A stretch of DNA of 59,925 nucleotides, from the NCBI RefSeq assembly GCF_000090795.2, contig NW_003546425.1, forward strand, positions 53,043 through 112,967. The letters run 5' to 3'. The notes beneath the pieces were generated by a model. The model was given only the letters and a program-made list of their open reading frames with translations. It ran no database searches and was not told the origin of the DNA. The position numbers and the translations under genes are program-made. This document shows positions 20,648 to 35,400 of this stretch, piece by piece. How positions within the stretch are numbered: the first letter of the stretch is position 1; each line of letters begins with the position of its first letter. This DNA comes from Amphimedon queenslandica. Taxonomy: Eukaryota; Porifera; Demospongiae; Haplosclerida; Niphatidae.

Positions 20648-23600
20648 ATGCCTCTCAAGGGAAAGCTTTTCAAAGGTCGTAAGAGCAAAAGAGATGGAGA
20701 TGCCTCCAGTATTGCTAGCACACAGTCACAAGAAGGTAGGTACTTACTTTTCCTGGGACAATTAAACCAACATGACCATCTTTCTCTCTAGTTCCTGTAA
20801 ATGGTGTTGGCTATACTATCCTCAAACCAGACAAAGAGCTCCCGTTCAAGCTACACAGAGCAGTATGGAATGCCCGGACTGAGAAACTGATGCATCTTTT
20901 AGAAGAGAACAGTGGCAAGTCAGGCAAACCTAAACATGACCCTAATGCTGTTGACAAGAAAGGAAGGTAATGGAGAAAGACAAGTTGTAGATCTACTTTT
21001 ATTTACTTTATTTTGTAGAACTGCACTTCATTTAGCAGCTGTGAAGGAGGACCCAGCACTAATAGACCTTTTAGCAGCTACTGCAGTTCCATCATGTAGA
21101 ATGCAGGACTCTGATGGAAATACTCCTTTGCATAAGGTAACAACACTCTCTTCCCCTTTCTCTTTGTTTTCGTTTTGCATACCTTGTGGTAAACACAATA
21201 TTTACACACATCACTACCTTTACTCAAGAATTCAATATAAACTAACAAATTATTATACTATACCTCATCCTCATAACTGCTGATATACAATATACATGTA
21301 CATGTACATATACAGCCCAGAGAGGCAGAGGATAGCTCTTTGTGTGAAAGACAATATGCCATATCTGGTTGCATTGTAAATGAACCGACCACTTATTAGC
21401 TGCTGCTCTAAGAAATGCTATACTCAGATAATGAGTTAAACTGATACGTTGTTGTTATTAAAATGTATAATTATTTTAAACTATCTACTTTCGAATTTTA
21501 AAATAATAAATACAGCTGTATAAACCTCTCTCTTTCTCTCTTCTCTTTATCTCTCTCTCTCTCTCTGTTGTTTCTCTTTACAGGCGGTTGAGTGTAAGAA
21601 ATATGCATCTGCTGTAAAGATAATTGCAATGACAGAGAATGTTAATGTCAGAAACAACAATGGACACACTCCGCTTCATTTGGCATCTCTTAACAATGAT
21701 GTGCCCATGGCACACAAGCTTTTAGACAAAGGAGCTTATGTTGATGAATGTGACAATGTAATCCTCTCATTACATCTCTCCTTTTAGCGTCCTTAATATT
21801 TTTTCATTATTCTTTTAGAATGATAATACACCATTGTCTCTGTCTTGCATTCATTCTCATAAAGAGTTTGCTGAGCTAATGGTCAAAGAGGATTGTAATG
21901 TCAACATCCAAAACAACAAAGGACTGTGAGCTTCATTATCATCACATTCACTGCATGTACATACCATCTCTCTCTCCCCCCCCCCTCTCTCTCTTCCCCT
22001 CTCTCTCTTCCCCTCTCTCCCTCTTTCTATTAGTACCCCATTGATGTTAGCTGTTATGGAGAATCAGCTCTCAATTGTTACTTGTCTTCTTGAGGCTCCA
22101 CAAATTGACATTGACGTGAAGGAATTCACTGGAAAGAGAGCAATCGACTATGCCCAACCAAACTCCTCGTTAGTAAAGAGAGATAAAGAAAGAGCTGCTG
22201 TTTTATCCTCTCTATTATTTTTTAGTATTTTTTCAGTTCTCAATAAGAAAATGGCTTCTGATGATACTGCATCTCCAACGGCATCTCATTTTCCCCAACA
22301 AGGTTTGCAATAATTAATAATACCAATTTCACTAATCAATAATTATATCCTAAGTGCATAAGCACATTATACTTTATTCAGTTATAAAGATAATCAGTTA
22401 TAATTATGCTTTAAACTCATACTAAATTGTACACTGTAGGTACTGGTACTGGAGGTAGTTTTGGTGCTAGTCCTATTGCAACTGTCAGTACATCAGCAGC
22501 ACCTCCTACTTCAAATATACTAGAGTAAGTTAGAGAGAGGTGGGAAGGAAGGAGGAAGAAGAGGGAATGCAACCATAAAATCACGTTGCAGTAATTTTTT
22601 TAATTTTACACGTGTACTCCCTATTTCTTTCTTACTTTTCTCTTAGTGATCTCTCTAGACAGGATACTTTCCAGTCATCTGACAGTGATTCATCTCTCAT
22701 TGATGCAGTAGGAGGAGGAGGAGGAGGAATAGGGAGTGGGTTGGTTGGAGGTAGAGAGGAGACAAGTTTCAATATGGACGAAGCAATGAAGGAGAAGCTA
22801 AGGAAGACATTCCTAGGAGATGATGATGATGATAAGGAAGAAAAAGTAACAAAAAATGAAGAGACAGATATTGCTGTGACAGTTACTGTACCTGCAAAAG
22901 GTAAGATAATAATGATGATGATGGTGTTGATGGTGATTTGTGGCAGATGTTAAAAGTGATGCTGATAAAGTGCCTATACATGAGACTCCTAAACTTAACG
23001 TTCATGAAACTTCAGCTCTTACATCAGAAGAAGAGGAGGAGGAAGAGGAAATTAATGGAGTAATACCAAAGAGAAGAGAAGGAGAGGAAGGAGGAGGAGA
23101 AAGGATGAAGGACTCACCAGTTAAAGAGAGACCAAAGCCTTTGTTAACTGCTGGGGCTACTTCAGTCACTGATAACAGCAAACAAACTAGTGATAACTTA
23201 AAAGGTACACACATTCACGTACATGTACATGTACAGTACATGTACAGTACATGTACACGTAATACTACTTGTACTATAGTGTGTTTGTGTATCAAAGACT
23301 CCTCCACAAGTTTGTATAGTGGAGACCACAGGAGAGGTAGTTAGAAATGTCACACATGTTTACCAGTATGTAGCTACATTTGTACATCAATATGATTAAA
23401 TTTGCAATAATAAAGCTACATCAATCATTATAGGTAGTTTTCATATCTCTTCTCTTCGTTTGATAGATACTGATTCCAATGCTAAGGATCACATTACTAT
23501 TACTGATGATATTGCCCATCAATCATCACATACTGAGGCCAGCCAACATGTCCACAAACCACCACCTAGTCCTGCTAAACCTGTTGAACGAGATAACTGG

Positions 23601-26600
23601 GACTGGGACTCAAGTGAATCAGAAGAGGAGGAGGAGGTGGAGGTGGAGGTGGAGGTGGAGGAGAAAGAAGTTGAGCTGCACAAAGTTAAAGAAGGAGAGA
23701 AAGAGCCAGAGGAGTCATCAAAATGGGACTCAACTACAACAGATGATGATGATCTTGATGAGAATGACCTGCCCAGTTTTGATACGAATCTAACTTCTTT
23801 TTACAACCATCAGTCATTCAGTACACCATTAAACACTACACCATCTACTACTAGACCACTCACTTCTATTAGCAGTCCTCTCGGTTTAGCAACAGCTACC
23901 AATGCTACACCATCTTCAGTCCAAACTTATACAGCCTCTACTCCTCATAGTGCCTCAATTGGGCTCATTCCTACTGCTACTGTTACTGGTAGTGGAGCTA
24001 CTGGTGGAATCCCGTCTGTACAGGTTTTAGAAAGGACCCTAAAATCACAAGATTCTAATATTATAAATGATGATTCTGACTATCATGTGTCTAGCGGGGG
24101 TAAACTTTTGCCACAGACATCAACAGATTTTAGACTATCAATGAAAAATGAGAATGAACTTGGTGGAAGTGAAGTCATTGATACCTTGGGAGCTACTCCT
24201 AAGAAACCCAGTGCAGTTCCTGCATATCGGAGCGAACCCACAATAACATCTGTACTGAGTGGCAATACAAATATGCAATCACTGATAGCTGAGAGAAAGA
24301 AAGCAAATCAAGATAACTTAGAACATGTTCTCACTCGTGAAGAGGAGGCATCAAGACGCAAGAAGGAAAAGGACTCGGAGATTTTGAGGATGCTTGAGCA
24401 GCGAAAGAAGATAACCGATGGTGACAGTGTGACATCGTCGCCTATAAAGACTACCAACACAACAGAGGAGAAAGAAACTGGAATTAAAAGAAACAAGGCT
24501 CAACTGATGAAAGAGAAGTGGGAGAGTGGAGCACTTAATATATCATCGTCGTCATCATCTTCCATCCCGAGCACCCCCACCTCTCCCTCTCCCTCTCATC
24601 TCCCCCTCTCCCTCCCTCCTCCTCATCCAGCCAGTAAACATGAGGGAAGAGGAGGAGGAGGAGGCACTTCTGATATCATTCACACTACACCTTCAAGACA
24701 GACTTTAGATGTAAGTATATGTACATGTACAGATGTAGATAGTTTGAGCTGATTCTGACATAATTATGATAATTTTTAAAATGTGCCAATTTTTGAAAAA
24801 ATACCACAAGCTACGCGTGTATAGCCCATGGTTTTTTCTAAAAAATGACTCCAAAATGACTCCAAATTTTTATTGCATTTTTTGATACATATTGATGTCT
24901 TTATACTGTGTAGAAAGTTTGAGCCGATTCCGACAAGAAATTTTTGCGTTATGGCCATTTTTAAAAAAAAGGACCAATTTATGAAAATATCCAAGGCTAT
25001 AGCCCATGGTTTTTCCAAAAAATGGCTCCGAAATCATTTCAAATTTTTATTGCACTTTTTGATACATATTGTTGTCCTTATACTGTGTAAAAATTTTGAG
25101 TCGATTCCAATAAGAAATTTTGCGTTATGGCCATTTTAAAAAAATGGGCCAATTTATGAAAATACCCAAGGCTATAGGCCATGGTTTTTTCCAAAAAATG
25201 GCTCCGAAATCATCTCAAATTTTTATTACATTTTTTGATACATATTGATGTCCTTATACTGTGTAGAATGTTTGAGTCGATTCTGATAAGAAATTTTCGA
25301 GTTATGGCCATTTTTTTAAATGAGCAAATTTTGGAAAAATACCCATAGTCCATGGTTTTTTTTTCAAAAAATGGCTCCGAAATGACCCCAAGTTTTTATT
25401 ACATTTTCTGATACATATTGATGTCCTTATGCTGTGTAGAAAGTTTGAGTTGATTCCGACTTCAATTTTTCGAGTTACGGCCATTTTAAGAAAATGCCAA
25501 AAATCTGAAAAATACCCAAGGCTATAGCCCATGGTTTTTTCCAAAAAATGGCTCCGAAATCACCCCAAATTTTTATTACATCTTCTGATACATATTGATG
25601 TCCTTATGCTGTGTAGAAAGTTTGAGCTGATTATGACTTCAATTTTTTGAGTTACGACCATTTTAAGAAAATGCCAAAAATCTGAAAAATACCCAAGGCT
25701 ATAGCCCATGGTTTTTTCCAAAAAATGACTCCAAAATCACTCCAAATTTTTATTATATTTTTTGATACATATTGATGTCTTTATATTATGTAGAAAGTTT
25801 GAGTCGATTCTGACAAGAAATTTTTGCGTTATGGCCATGCATTTTTAAAAATTGGACCAATTTATGAAAATATCCAAGGCTATAGCCCATGGTTTTTTTC
25901 CAAAAAAATTTTTCAAATTTTTATTTCATTTTTTGATACATATTGTTGTCCTTATACTGTGTAGAAAGTTTGAGTCGATTCCGATAAGGAATTTTTGAGT
26001 TATGGCCATTTTTTAAAATGAGCCAATTTTTGAAAATTACCCAAGGCTATAGCCCATGGTTTTTTCTAAAAATGGCTCCAAAATCATCTCAAATTTTATT
26101 ACATTTTTAAAAACATATTGATGTCCTTATACTGTGTAGAATGTTTGAGTCGATTCCAATAAGAAACTTTCAAGTTATGGCCATTTTTTACAATGAGCCA
26201 ATTTTTGAAAAATACCCAAGGCTATAATAGCCCATGGTTTTTTCCGAAAAATGGCTCCGAAATCATCTCAAATTTTTATTACATTTTTGATACATATTGA
26301 TGTCCTTATACTGTGTAGAAAGTTTGAGTCGATTCCGACAAGAAATTTTTGCGTTATGGCCATTTTTAAAAAATGGGCCAATTTATGAAAATACCCAAGG
26401 CTATAGCCCATGGTTTTTTTCCAAAAAATGGCTCCAAAATCATCTCAAATTTTTATTACAATTTTTGATACATATTGATGATGTCCTTATACTTTGTAGA
26501 AAGTTTGAGTCGATTCTGATAAGTAATTTTTGCGTTATGGCCATTTTAAAAAAAAATGGGCCAATTTATACCCAAAGTTATTATTATTATTATTATTATT

Positions 26601-28483
26601 ATTGTTATTATTGTTATTATTGTTATTATTATTGTTATTATTATTATAGCCCATACTTTTTTCCAAAAAATGGCTCCAAAATCATCTTAAATTTTTACTA
26701 CATTTTTTGATGCATATTGATGTCCTTTTACTGTGTAGAAAGTTTGAGTCGATTCCAATAAAAAATTTTTGAGTCATGGCCGTTTTAAAAAAAATGGGCC
26801 AATTATTGAAAAATACCCAAGGCTATAGCCCATGGTTTTTTCAAAAAAATGGCTCCGAAATCATTTCAAATTTTTATTGCATTTTTTGATACATATTGTT
26901 GTCCTTATACTGTGTAGAAAGTTTGAGTCGATTCCGATAAGAAATTTTTGCGTTATGGCCATTTTTTAAAAATGGGCCAATTTTTGAAAAATATCCAAGG
27001 CTATTATTGAGTTATGGCCATTTTTAAAAATGGGCCAATAAAATGGTTCCGAAACCACCCCAAATTCTTATTGAGTTTTCTGATATATATTGATGTCCTT
27101 ATGCCATGTAGAAATTTTTGACTAGAGTTATAGCCACCACCTCCCCCCCCCCCAATTTTTATTGATGTTCTTATGCTAGTATACTGTGTACATTAGTATC
27201 GTTATGCAAGGGAATAACAATAGAGGTTACACACATGTACATACATGTACAGTACATGTATATACATGTATATTATTTATTTTAAGATTACAAATATTTA
27301 TTTTAAGTTGAAGTTTCCTTTATATTTCATTTCCCTGCCCCTACCTCCTTGTAGGCATCAGTCACAGCCAGTCACAGTAAAGTATCTCCTCAGAAGCTAC
27401 TCCAGTCATCAGGACCCTCTGGTCTAAGCAGCCTCAACTCCCCATCTTCCTCTTCAAGAGAAGGACCCAATGAGGACATTCAAAAGAAATATGAAGAGCT
27501 TCACAGACAAAATCTTAAACTGGAGAACGAGAAGCTTGAGAAGGAGCTTGAGGTGCGTGGACTCAAGTATCAATTGGATCAGATTAAAGGAGACTATCAG
27601 ACTGTACTGGATGTTAGAACAAATTTAAAAGTGAGTTAATACTGTTAAAGATTGTGCTAAGATAATGCTAAGTATTGATCTGATTCTGTGTTAATATTGA
27701 ATCAAAAAGTTGTTAAGAATGAGTTAAGATTGTGCTAATAGTTTTATTTAGCTTTGTGTGTTAGCATCGAGTCAAAGTCGTGTTAGCGTAGCATTGAGCT
27801 CAGTGTTAAATTATTGTTAAAACTGTGTTAACATTGTGTTATTAGGATCAGTTGAGTCGTGCTGAGGATCAGATGAGAGAGAAAGCTGAAGACACTCAAT
27901 CAATCGCACTTAGAATGAGAGAAATTGAAATGGAAAATAAATCACTGCAAGCTAAATGCCAGCAACTGGAGGTAAAGTAACAGAAAAAATACATCTGCAT
28001 AATATTAATTGTTTTATTACCATTATATTACTTTTATTGCCTGCACGCATTAATTGGAACATTAAAAAATGATGGGAAAGTCAAATGTTGGGTGATTTTG
28101 GGTGGCAAATTTTAAATACATGTAAATGTACACATGTACATGTACACATTATGTGTCTAACTATCTTCTCTTTATCAGGAAGAGTTGCAGGTTTTAAAAG
28201 AGACACTGGATACAGAGAGACAAGAGTATTTTTCAAATGCCGCAGCTTACGAAGAACAGAAGAGACTCTATCAAGAACTGAAAGGAGAAGCTGACAGAGC
28301 AGTGGAACAGCAAAAGACCCTTTCTGGCCTACTGGATGAAGTGGATAACGCAAAGGATAACCTTGGGAAAGAAATAGTGGAACTAAAGGAGACAAATAAA
28401 AAATTAGAAGTAAAAAAATAAAATGGTGATAATTATTGTAATATTATTTCTGAGCTTAAACTTACATTATTATACTTTTATTA

Positions 28484-28521
<38 letters not shown>

Positions 28522-31500
28522 GTTATTATTATAGACTGAACTGATTGAGACTAAAACACAGTATGAACTAACTCAAAATCAACTTGAGGGACAATTAGAA
28601 GAACTGAGAGAAGAAGTAGGTCCATGTACAAATGTATATCAGATAAAAATAAGACAAAATGATTGTATTTATTTTATAATAATATCTCTCTTTGTTTTCT
28701 TTAGGTTTCAGAGTACAGGGAAAAGGATGCTGTTATGAAGAAAAATTTAACTGATTTGAGTGGGAAAGTTGAAGTACTGACAGCTGCACTGGACAAAGAA
28801 ACTAATACAAGACAGAGACTAGAAGAACAAGTATTGATATTGATGTTAAGATTGTGTTAATGTCACATTAGTATTTTGTAGTCTAGTATTGATATTGATA
28901 TTAACATTGCGTTAATGTCGCATTAGTATTCTGTAGTGTAGTATTAATATTGATGTTAACATTGTGTTAGTTTAGTGTTATATTCTTGTAGCTATCATCG
29001 GCCAGTAATGAAGTCTCACAGCTTCAATTGGAGAGAGCTAAAGGTGACAAAGCTTCACTAGAGGCCAGCCAAGAACTACTGAGAGAGAAACTAACACTAG
29101 AGAAGGACCTGGGCACTGCTAAAGAAGAGAAGCAACGATTATCAATACAGTTTGATAATGTACAGGGAAAACTGATAGCTACTGAGCAAGAGGTATATAA
29201 TTAATAGGAATATATTTTTAATACATACATGCACATGTACATGTACTTACATGCATATTAATTAATGCTTTTAATTGGTTCCCAAATTTTTAAGCAGTTT
29301 TTGTAGCACAGAATCAATGCCTCACTCAATTTTGTATCTACAGCATTTTTTATTAACTTTTAAATCTTTTTCATTTAGTTGAAGTCAACTGTTTCAGTTG
29401 TTAGCGATAAATCAAATCAAATATCAAATCTACAGAGACAAGTTGATCAGTTGACACATTATCAGCAAACAGCTCAGGAATCACTCATCAGAGAAAAAGA
29501 AAAAGTACGTACAATAATTATTATTAAATTATTATTTGACAACTTGGTAACTTTTACTGTTCCTCTCTCCTCCCCCTCTCTCTCTCTTTCCCCACTTCCC
29601 TCCCTCTCTCTTTCTCCTTTTCTTCCCCTCTCTCTCCCTCAAGGTGTCTCAGTTAGAATCACAGTTAGCTTCAGCCAGTGAGAAACTGAACACTTCATTA
29701 AATGAGACTCATAGAGCTGGCATGAAAGTTGAAGCTGCTGAAAGAAAAGCAAGTGAAACTGAAGAAACACTAAAAAAAGAACAAGTAAAAACCATACAAT
29801 TAAACATGTCACTATATGTACATGTACATTGTAGGTATTGCTGACTGATACTGTCTCAAGCCTTAAGATGGAGCTAGAAAAGGTATGTGTGTACATACAC
29901 TAGCAGTCCAAAATACACAGCACATACTATACTGCTACTGCACTTCCTTGAATAAAAATACTTGTACATGTACTAATTTCATGATGGGACATTTCCTTAA
30001 TTTAGACTCAATTGCTAAGTTGATTAAAAAGCTTTTGTATTCATAAATACGGAAGTTCTAATTGTTTACATGTACATAGAATGCATGTACTACAGTTGTA
30101 TATTATACTATATAAGCTTAGATGCACACGTGTTGTTTAGGTTGTAGAGTGCACATGTACATGTATGTATGTGTGTATGTAAATGGTGTTTCCCTGTAAT
30201 AATGACATAATTAAATTGTAGTAAACAGGTTTTATTTATGACCTCATTATATTGACAATTAGATCATCATTACACAATGTAGTAGTATACAGTACATCCC
30301 CATATACATGTACATGTACTTACACCGGATTGCGTTACATTATGTGCACATGTACATCACATGTAGGCTAATAATGAAATACAGTATCAGTTGGAGCAGG
30401 TGCTATCTTTGAAGGAGCAGCTGGCTGGGAGTGAGACATCAAGAGCATTAGTAGAAAATGAATTACAAAGAGCACAACAAGTGAACATTATACCAGCCTA
30501 TACTTTAATTCATTTAAATTTTATTACACATATTTATTACACGTATACATTTGTAGCTTATATGGCTGTACATGTATAAGTTTCCTGCAAGATTTTGTGA
30601 GTGAATTTTTAACATTGCTCCAAAATCTAGTACAGGTTTTTTAACCTGATTTTTTAAGCAACTTTTGAAATTTTGTATAAAATTCAATTTTGATCCAAAC
30701 ATGCTCAACAGCATAAGTAATATGTATCAGAAAAAAAATTTAATATAAAAATTGCAATTTTTTCCTCGCCATTTTTAGAAAAATTTGACTGAAGTCTTTG
30801 TACAGGGTTTTTGACCCAATTTTTGAGCAACTTTAAAAATTTATAAAAAATCCAATTTTGATTGGAATCAGTTACATGTAAAACTTTCTAAACGATACAA
30901 ATACATATATACGTATCAGGAAAAAAATTAATGAAGATTTTTTTATTATTTATTTTTAATAAATTTTGCCTATATAACTAGTATAGTACAAGGTTTTTTG
31001 GCCAAAATTGAGAGGAATAAATTTGTTAAAAAATAATATGCATTTTAATTCTCTCCCTGCCTCCCTCACTGTTCCTCCTCTCTTCCTGTCATAGGACTCT
31101 AATGCTAAATCAGAGATGATTAGTGACTTAGAGAACAGACTCCAATCATCAGATAGTACACTCACTGAGGTCAAAGGTCAACGTGAGGAGCTACAGGCTC
31201 AGCTAACAGTTCTACAGTCTACTCTCCTCTCACGGGAAGAAGACGTCAAGAAAAGTAAAGAGATGCTTGATGAGTTTCGCGAGGCACTTGAGAAAGCTCA
31301 GAAATCAATAAAAGACATGGCAGCTGATAGAGACAGGCAAATGAAGAAAAAGGTACATTTATACATGTACATGTATGAATTAAATATTGCACTAAGAAGC
31401 TAAATATTAATTTCTTATGGTTATAAAAATTGAAAAAAATGCAAACTAAAAAAATTAATTTTTAAAAAATGCAGATGTCTTATTACATGTACATGTACCG

Positions 31501-32360
31501 GTATGTTAAATCGCTTAAATGTGACCAATAAAGTAGACATTAGAATGAATAACATTTTTATAGAATGAATTGGAAGTTAAATTGGTTGAAGCAGAAGGTA
31601 AAGCTACTCTATTCCTGTCTGAGATGAGCACTGGAGCTGAATACATCAAACAACTTCAACTGGAGATTGAGCAACTGAACCAAGTAAATACATAAATTAC
31701 TAATTCATGATAAATCAAGTGATTATTATTATCATTATTTTTCTGTATAGTAGAAAATTTTGGAGGGAATTAAATTTGACGAATTGGCGTTTTGATAGCC
31801 ATTCGCCAAAAGAAAAATCTGCCATTTTTAGCAATTATACGCATGTTCAATGGCCAATGGCAAAAAATTTGCCAAATTAAAATCCGCCAATCACCCAAAA
31901 TTTAGCAATTTGCCAAAATTTTAATCCCTCCAAAATTTCCCACTATACGGTATTATTATCACTTACATGTATCTTCCCCATTATGTCATGTGTACATGTA
32001 CTGGTACTTTCTCTCATTGCAGTAATGGTGTCAGTGTACCTTTACTTCCTGTGATCTACTGCATGGTTTAATGTCACTTTCCTTTTATTGCTACTTCCTT
32101 CCTTCCTACATGAACCATAATCTACTGTGCAATGTACATCTTTAGATAAAAATTTTAAAAATTCATGCTTCAAATAGCCTGCCACGGAAATCAATTTAGC
32201 ATTAGACCATCATACAAATTGACCATTTTTGGTAAAAGCCTAAAATTATACACTCTTGATAAAAGCTACTCTACCATTTCACCGCATAATAAATCAAAAA
32301 TAATTGTTGTACATGTACATGTACCTCAATGACATCAGTATGATTCCTTCTCCTATGCTC

Positions 32361-32444
<84 letters not shown>

Positions 32445-35400
32445 TTCTCTCTCTTTTTCTTTCTCTCTTTCCTCCTCCTCCTCCTCCTCCTCCTCCTCCT
32501 CCTCCTCTATAGTCAAGATCATCATTACAGGAGCTAGCAACAAAGCTACGTAGTGAAGTGGTGTCACTTGATAGTCAGTTGGACAATGAGAAGAGCTACC
32601 GCTCAAAAGCCGAGCAAGAGAACACAGAACTGAAAGAACTCTGGGAGAATGAGGTCAAAGCTAAACATAAAATAACAGAAAAGGTAAATTAAAGGATTAT
32701 ATATTATATTTATGCATGCATGTATAGTGGAACCTTTATTAAGATACAGTCCATATGGTGGACTCTCTTAAGCACTAACTGGTGTACTGTGTGTAGTATT
32801 ATCATTATTTTTAGTAGTCTATTGTTATGAAAGACGATTTCTTGTTCTCTGTCATTCACTGCACGTGCTTACCATGTGCATTGAACATGTATGAAAGAGC
32901 CACAAGCTAATGTAATTAATGTTACATGTAACCATATGATATCAATTGTAGCAGTACCTGTGTAAGGTCTGTTTGTATTCAAGTGTATGGAGTCTAATTG
33001 TTGTTTGATCAACAATGCCTCAGTCAGCAATAGACACTCAATAGAAGCCAGGTCTCCATACAGGATGTACCCCAATCATAATTTGATTTATTTTAGTATT
33101 TAATTCTAATTCCTCATAGCTCTCACTGCATTGTGCACACATAAACAGAAATTCAGACTATACAGTCCACATCAACAATAAACAGCACTGTGTGTGTGTG
33201 TGTCAGCAGCATAATATAATGTACATATACTTTATGTACAGAAAATCCTTAATATAATTTTTAAGATTTTTTTGCTGCTTATACATGTACATGTACATAA
33301 AAGTATTATTCTCTCTCCCTCCTCCTCCTCTCTCTCTCTCTCTCCCTCTAGTTTATGTTGCTTGAGCAAGAATGCAAGGACTCTGGCGATCTTGTTGATA
33401 CCGTACGTTACATGTAGCTATTAATATTTATTTTATTATTATTTTTGCAATTTTTAAATTGAAGGAGAAGCAGAAGCTGCTAAGAGCCGTAGAACAAAAA
33501 GGAATGATTGAAATGAAAATGGAGACACTTCATGAAAGGTAGGATGGAGGAAGAAAAATTATACTTACCTTACCCTGCTATAATCATTAAAAATAGTTCA
33601 TTCACTATTATTGTAATAAATGTACTTGTAATGCTCAATATAATACACTGGTATTTAAGGAGTGTACTGCTTTATTCTGAGAGGCTTGCAAATGTCACTG
33701 GAGTTGTTGTGTCTTTCTTTCACTGTTCCTATTGGCAATGCAAATATTTACATGCTTGCTGCTCCATTATCAAATAACAGATCAGGTTTGTTTGCTGTGA
33801 CGACGGCCGGCGCTCACTGAAGCAAAGGACATTCCAGTCCAAAGTTTATATCGTGATTCAGCAATTAAACTGTATACTATACAGTTGCTCTATTATCGAA
33901 TTAAGTATCGTGTTTGTTTCCTGTGACAATGGACGACCGCATTCACTGAGGGAGAAGGAGAGGTTAATCATTCCGTAACAAAGCTACATATGATTGAGCG
34001 AAACATTGAAAATGCAGTATATACTACATATGTATTTATTAATGTTTATGTATATACATACATGTACTGAATAGTCTGTGTATCAGTATTTCTTTTGCAT
34101 TCCTGCTATTACGAGTGTTTGTGTCTTCATGCCATTCTCACTTTGTTCTTCTGTTCTTACCTTGTGTCTCTGTGTCTCTGCATTCAATATGTTAATGTGT
34201 TTGTGTTGTTTATTCTTGGTTTTATTTGGTGAGTCTGCAGTTTTCTCATTTGGGATTACTAGGAATGCTTCACAAGAGGATAATGTGACCCACATCAATG
34301 ATATACTCATCACTGTGTGTGTGTGGGTGTGTTAAAAATATCTCAATTTCTGAAGAAAAATATGGCAATTTTTTTAAAGTAGCAAATTTTTGAAAATACT
34401 ATGGCCTATAGTATAGAATAATTTTTAAAAACCAGCACAAGTAGACAACAAATTAATTTAAGTTAGAGGATGAAAGAAAATGAGTGAAAAATAAGGACTG
34501 TAGTACATGTTTTTTTCCAAAAGATGGCTCTAAAATTACACTTATTACATTTGTAATACACATTGATGTCCTTATGTTACGTAGAAAGTTTGATTCCCAT
34601 AAAAATTTATCGACTTGTGACCATTTTTAAAATAGGCCAATTTTTGAAAAATACCTAAGACTGTAAGGCCATCGTTTTTTCCAAAAAAATGACTCCGAAA
34701 TCACTCTCAATTTTTATTACATTTTCTGATGCATATTGATATCCTTATGCTATGTAGAAAATTTGACTGAGTTGAATGTGGCTATTTTTTGAAAATACCA
34801 TACAAAAAATACCAAAAAGTTTTTTATAGCTTAGCTATAATCAATAACAGGGGCCCATCTGTCAATAAAAATTGACTTATCAAATTCTGCAAGTCTTTTA
34901 CATGCACACAGTTATGAATACATGTGTAATTGTTACTACTATAAATGCTCATGCTCAGAGATAGACAGACAGCATCTGTGCTGCATGTGTTATGCATGCA
35001 TCCTCTCTTGCATGTACATAGTGACAGACATCTGGAGCTATTGACATCAGCAATACAAACTGACCTTAAAAGCTGTCCATATTTTCATACTATAAATAGA
35101 GTGACATTCATAACTGTCACTGTACATTTACTCATTTAGGGTATGAGGTATGATGCTACGTGTTTTTAAAGTGTCGGTTTTATTGTTTAGTAATAATGGA
35201 TGGAATTATGCAAGATCAGAGAGAGAGAAGGGGGGAAAGAGAGAGGGAGAGAGGGAAGAATAAAGAGGGGAGAGGGAGGAAGGGAAGTGCTTGTGTAATG
35301 ATAGTGTGGGTTGGTGTATAGACTCTATAGCTCCATTGACAATTGTGTTGTTTTGTCTATTGATGCAATTGAAATATGATAGGAATCCTATCTGTTCCCT

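Noticed and set aside
24776..26710. Several similar open frames (MEKPWA, MEKTMGY types) in the intron array
   Set aside because: They recur once per 177-bp unit and exist because the satellite unit is open in that phase; no start or splice pattern is conserved.
24740..27120. CRISPR-like array
   Set aside because: The repeat unit is 177 bp with no unique spacers, and the context is eukaryotic and intronic.
32271..32606. Glu/Arg-rich frame on the minus strand
   Set aside because: Antisense reading of the CT and CCT tracts next to exon 23.
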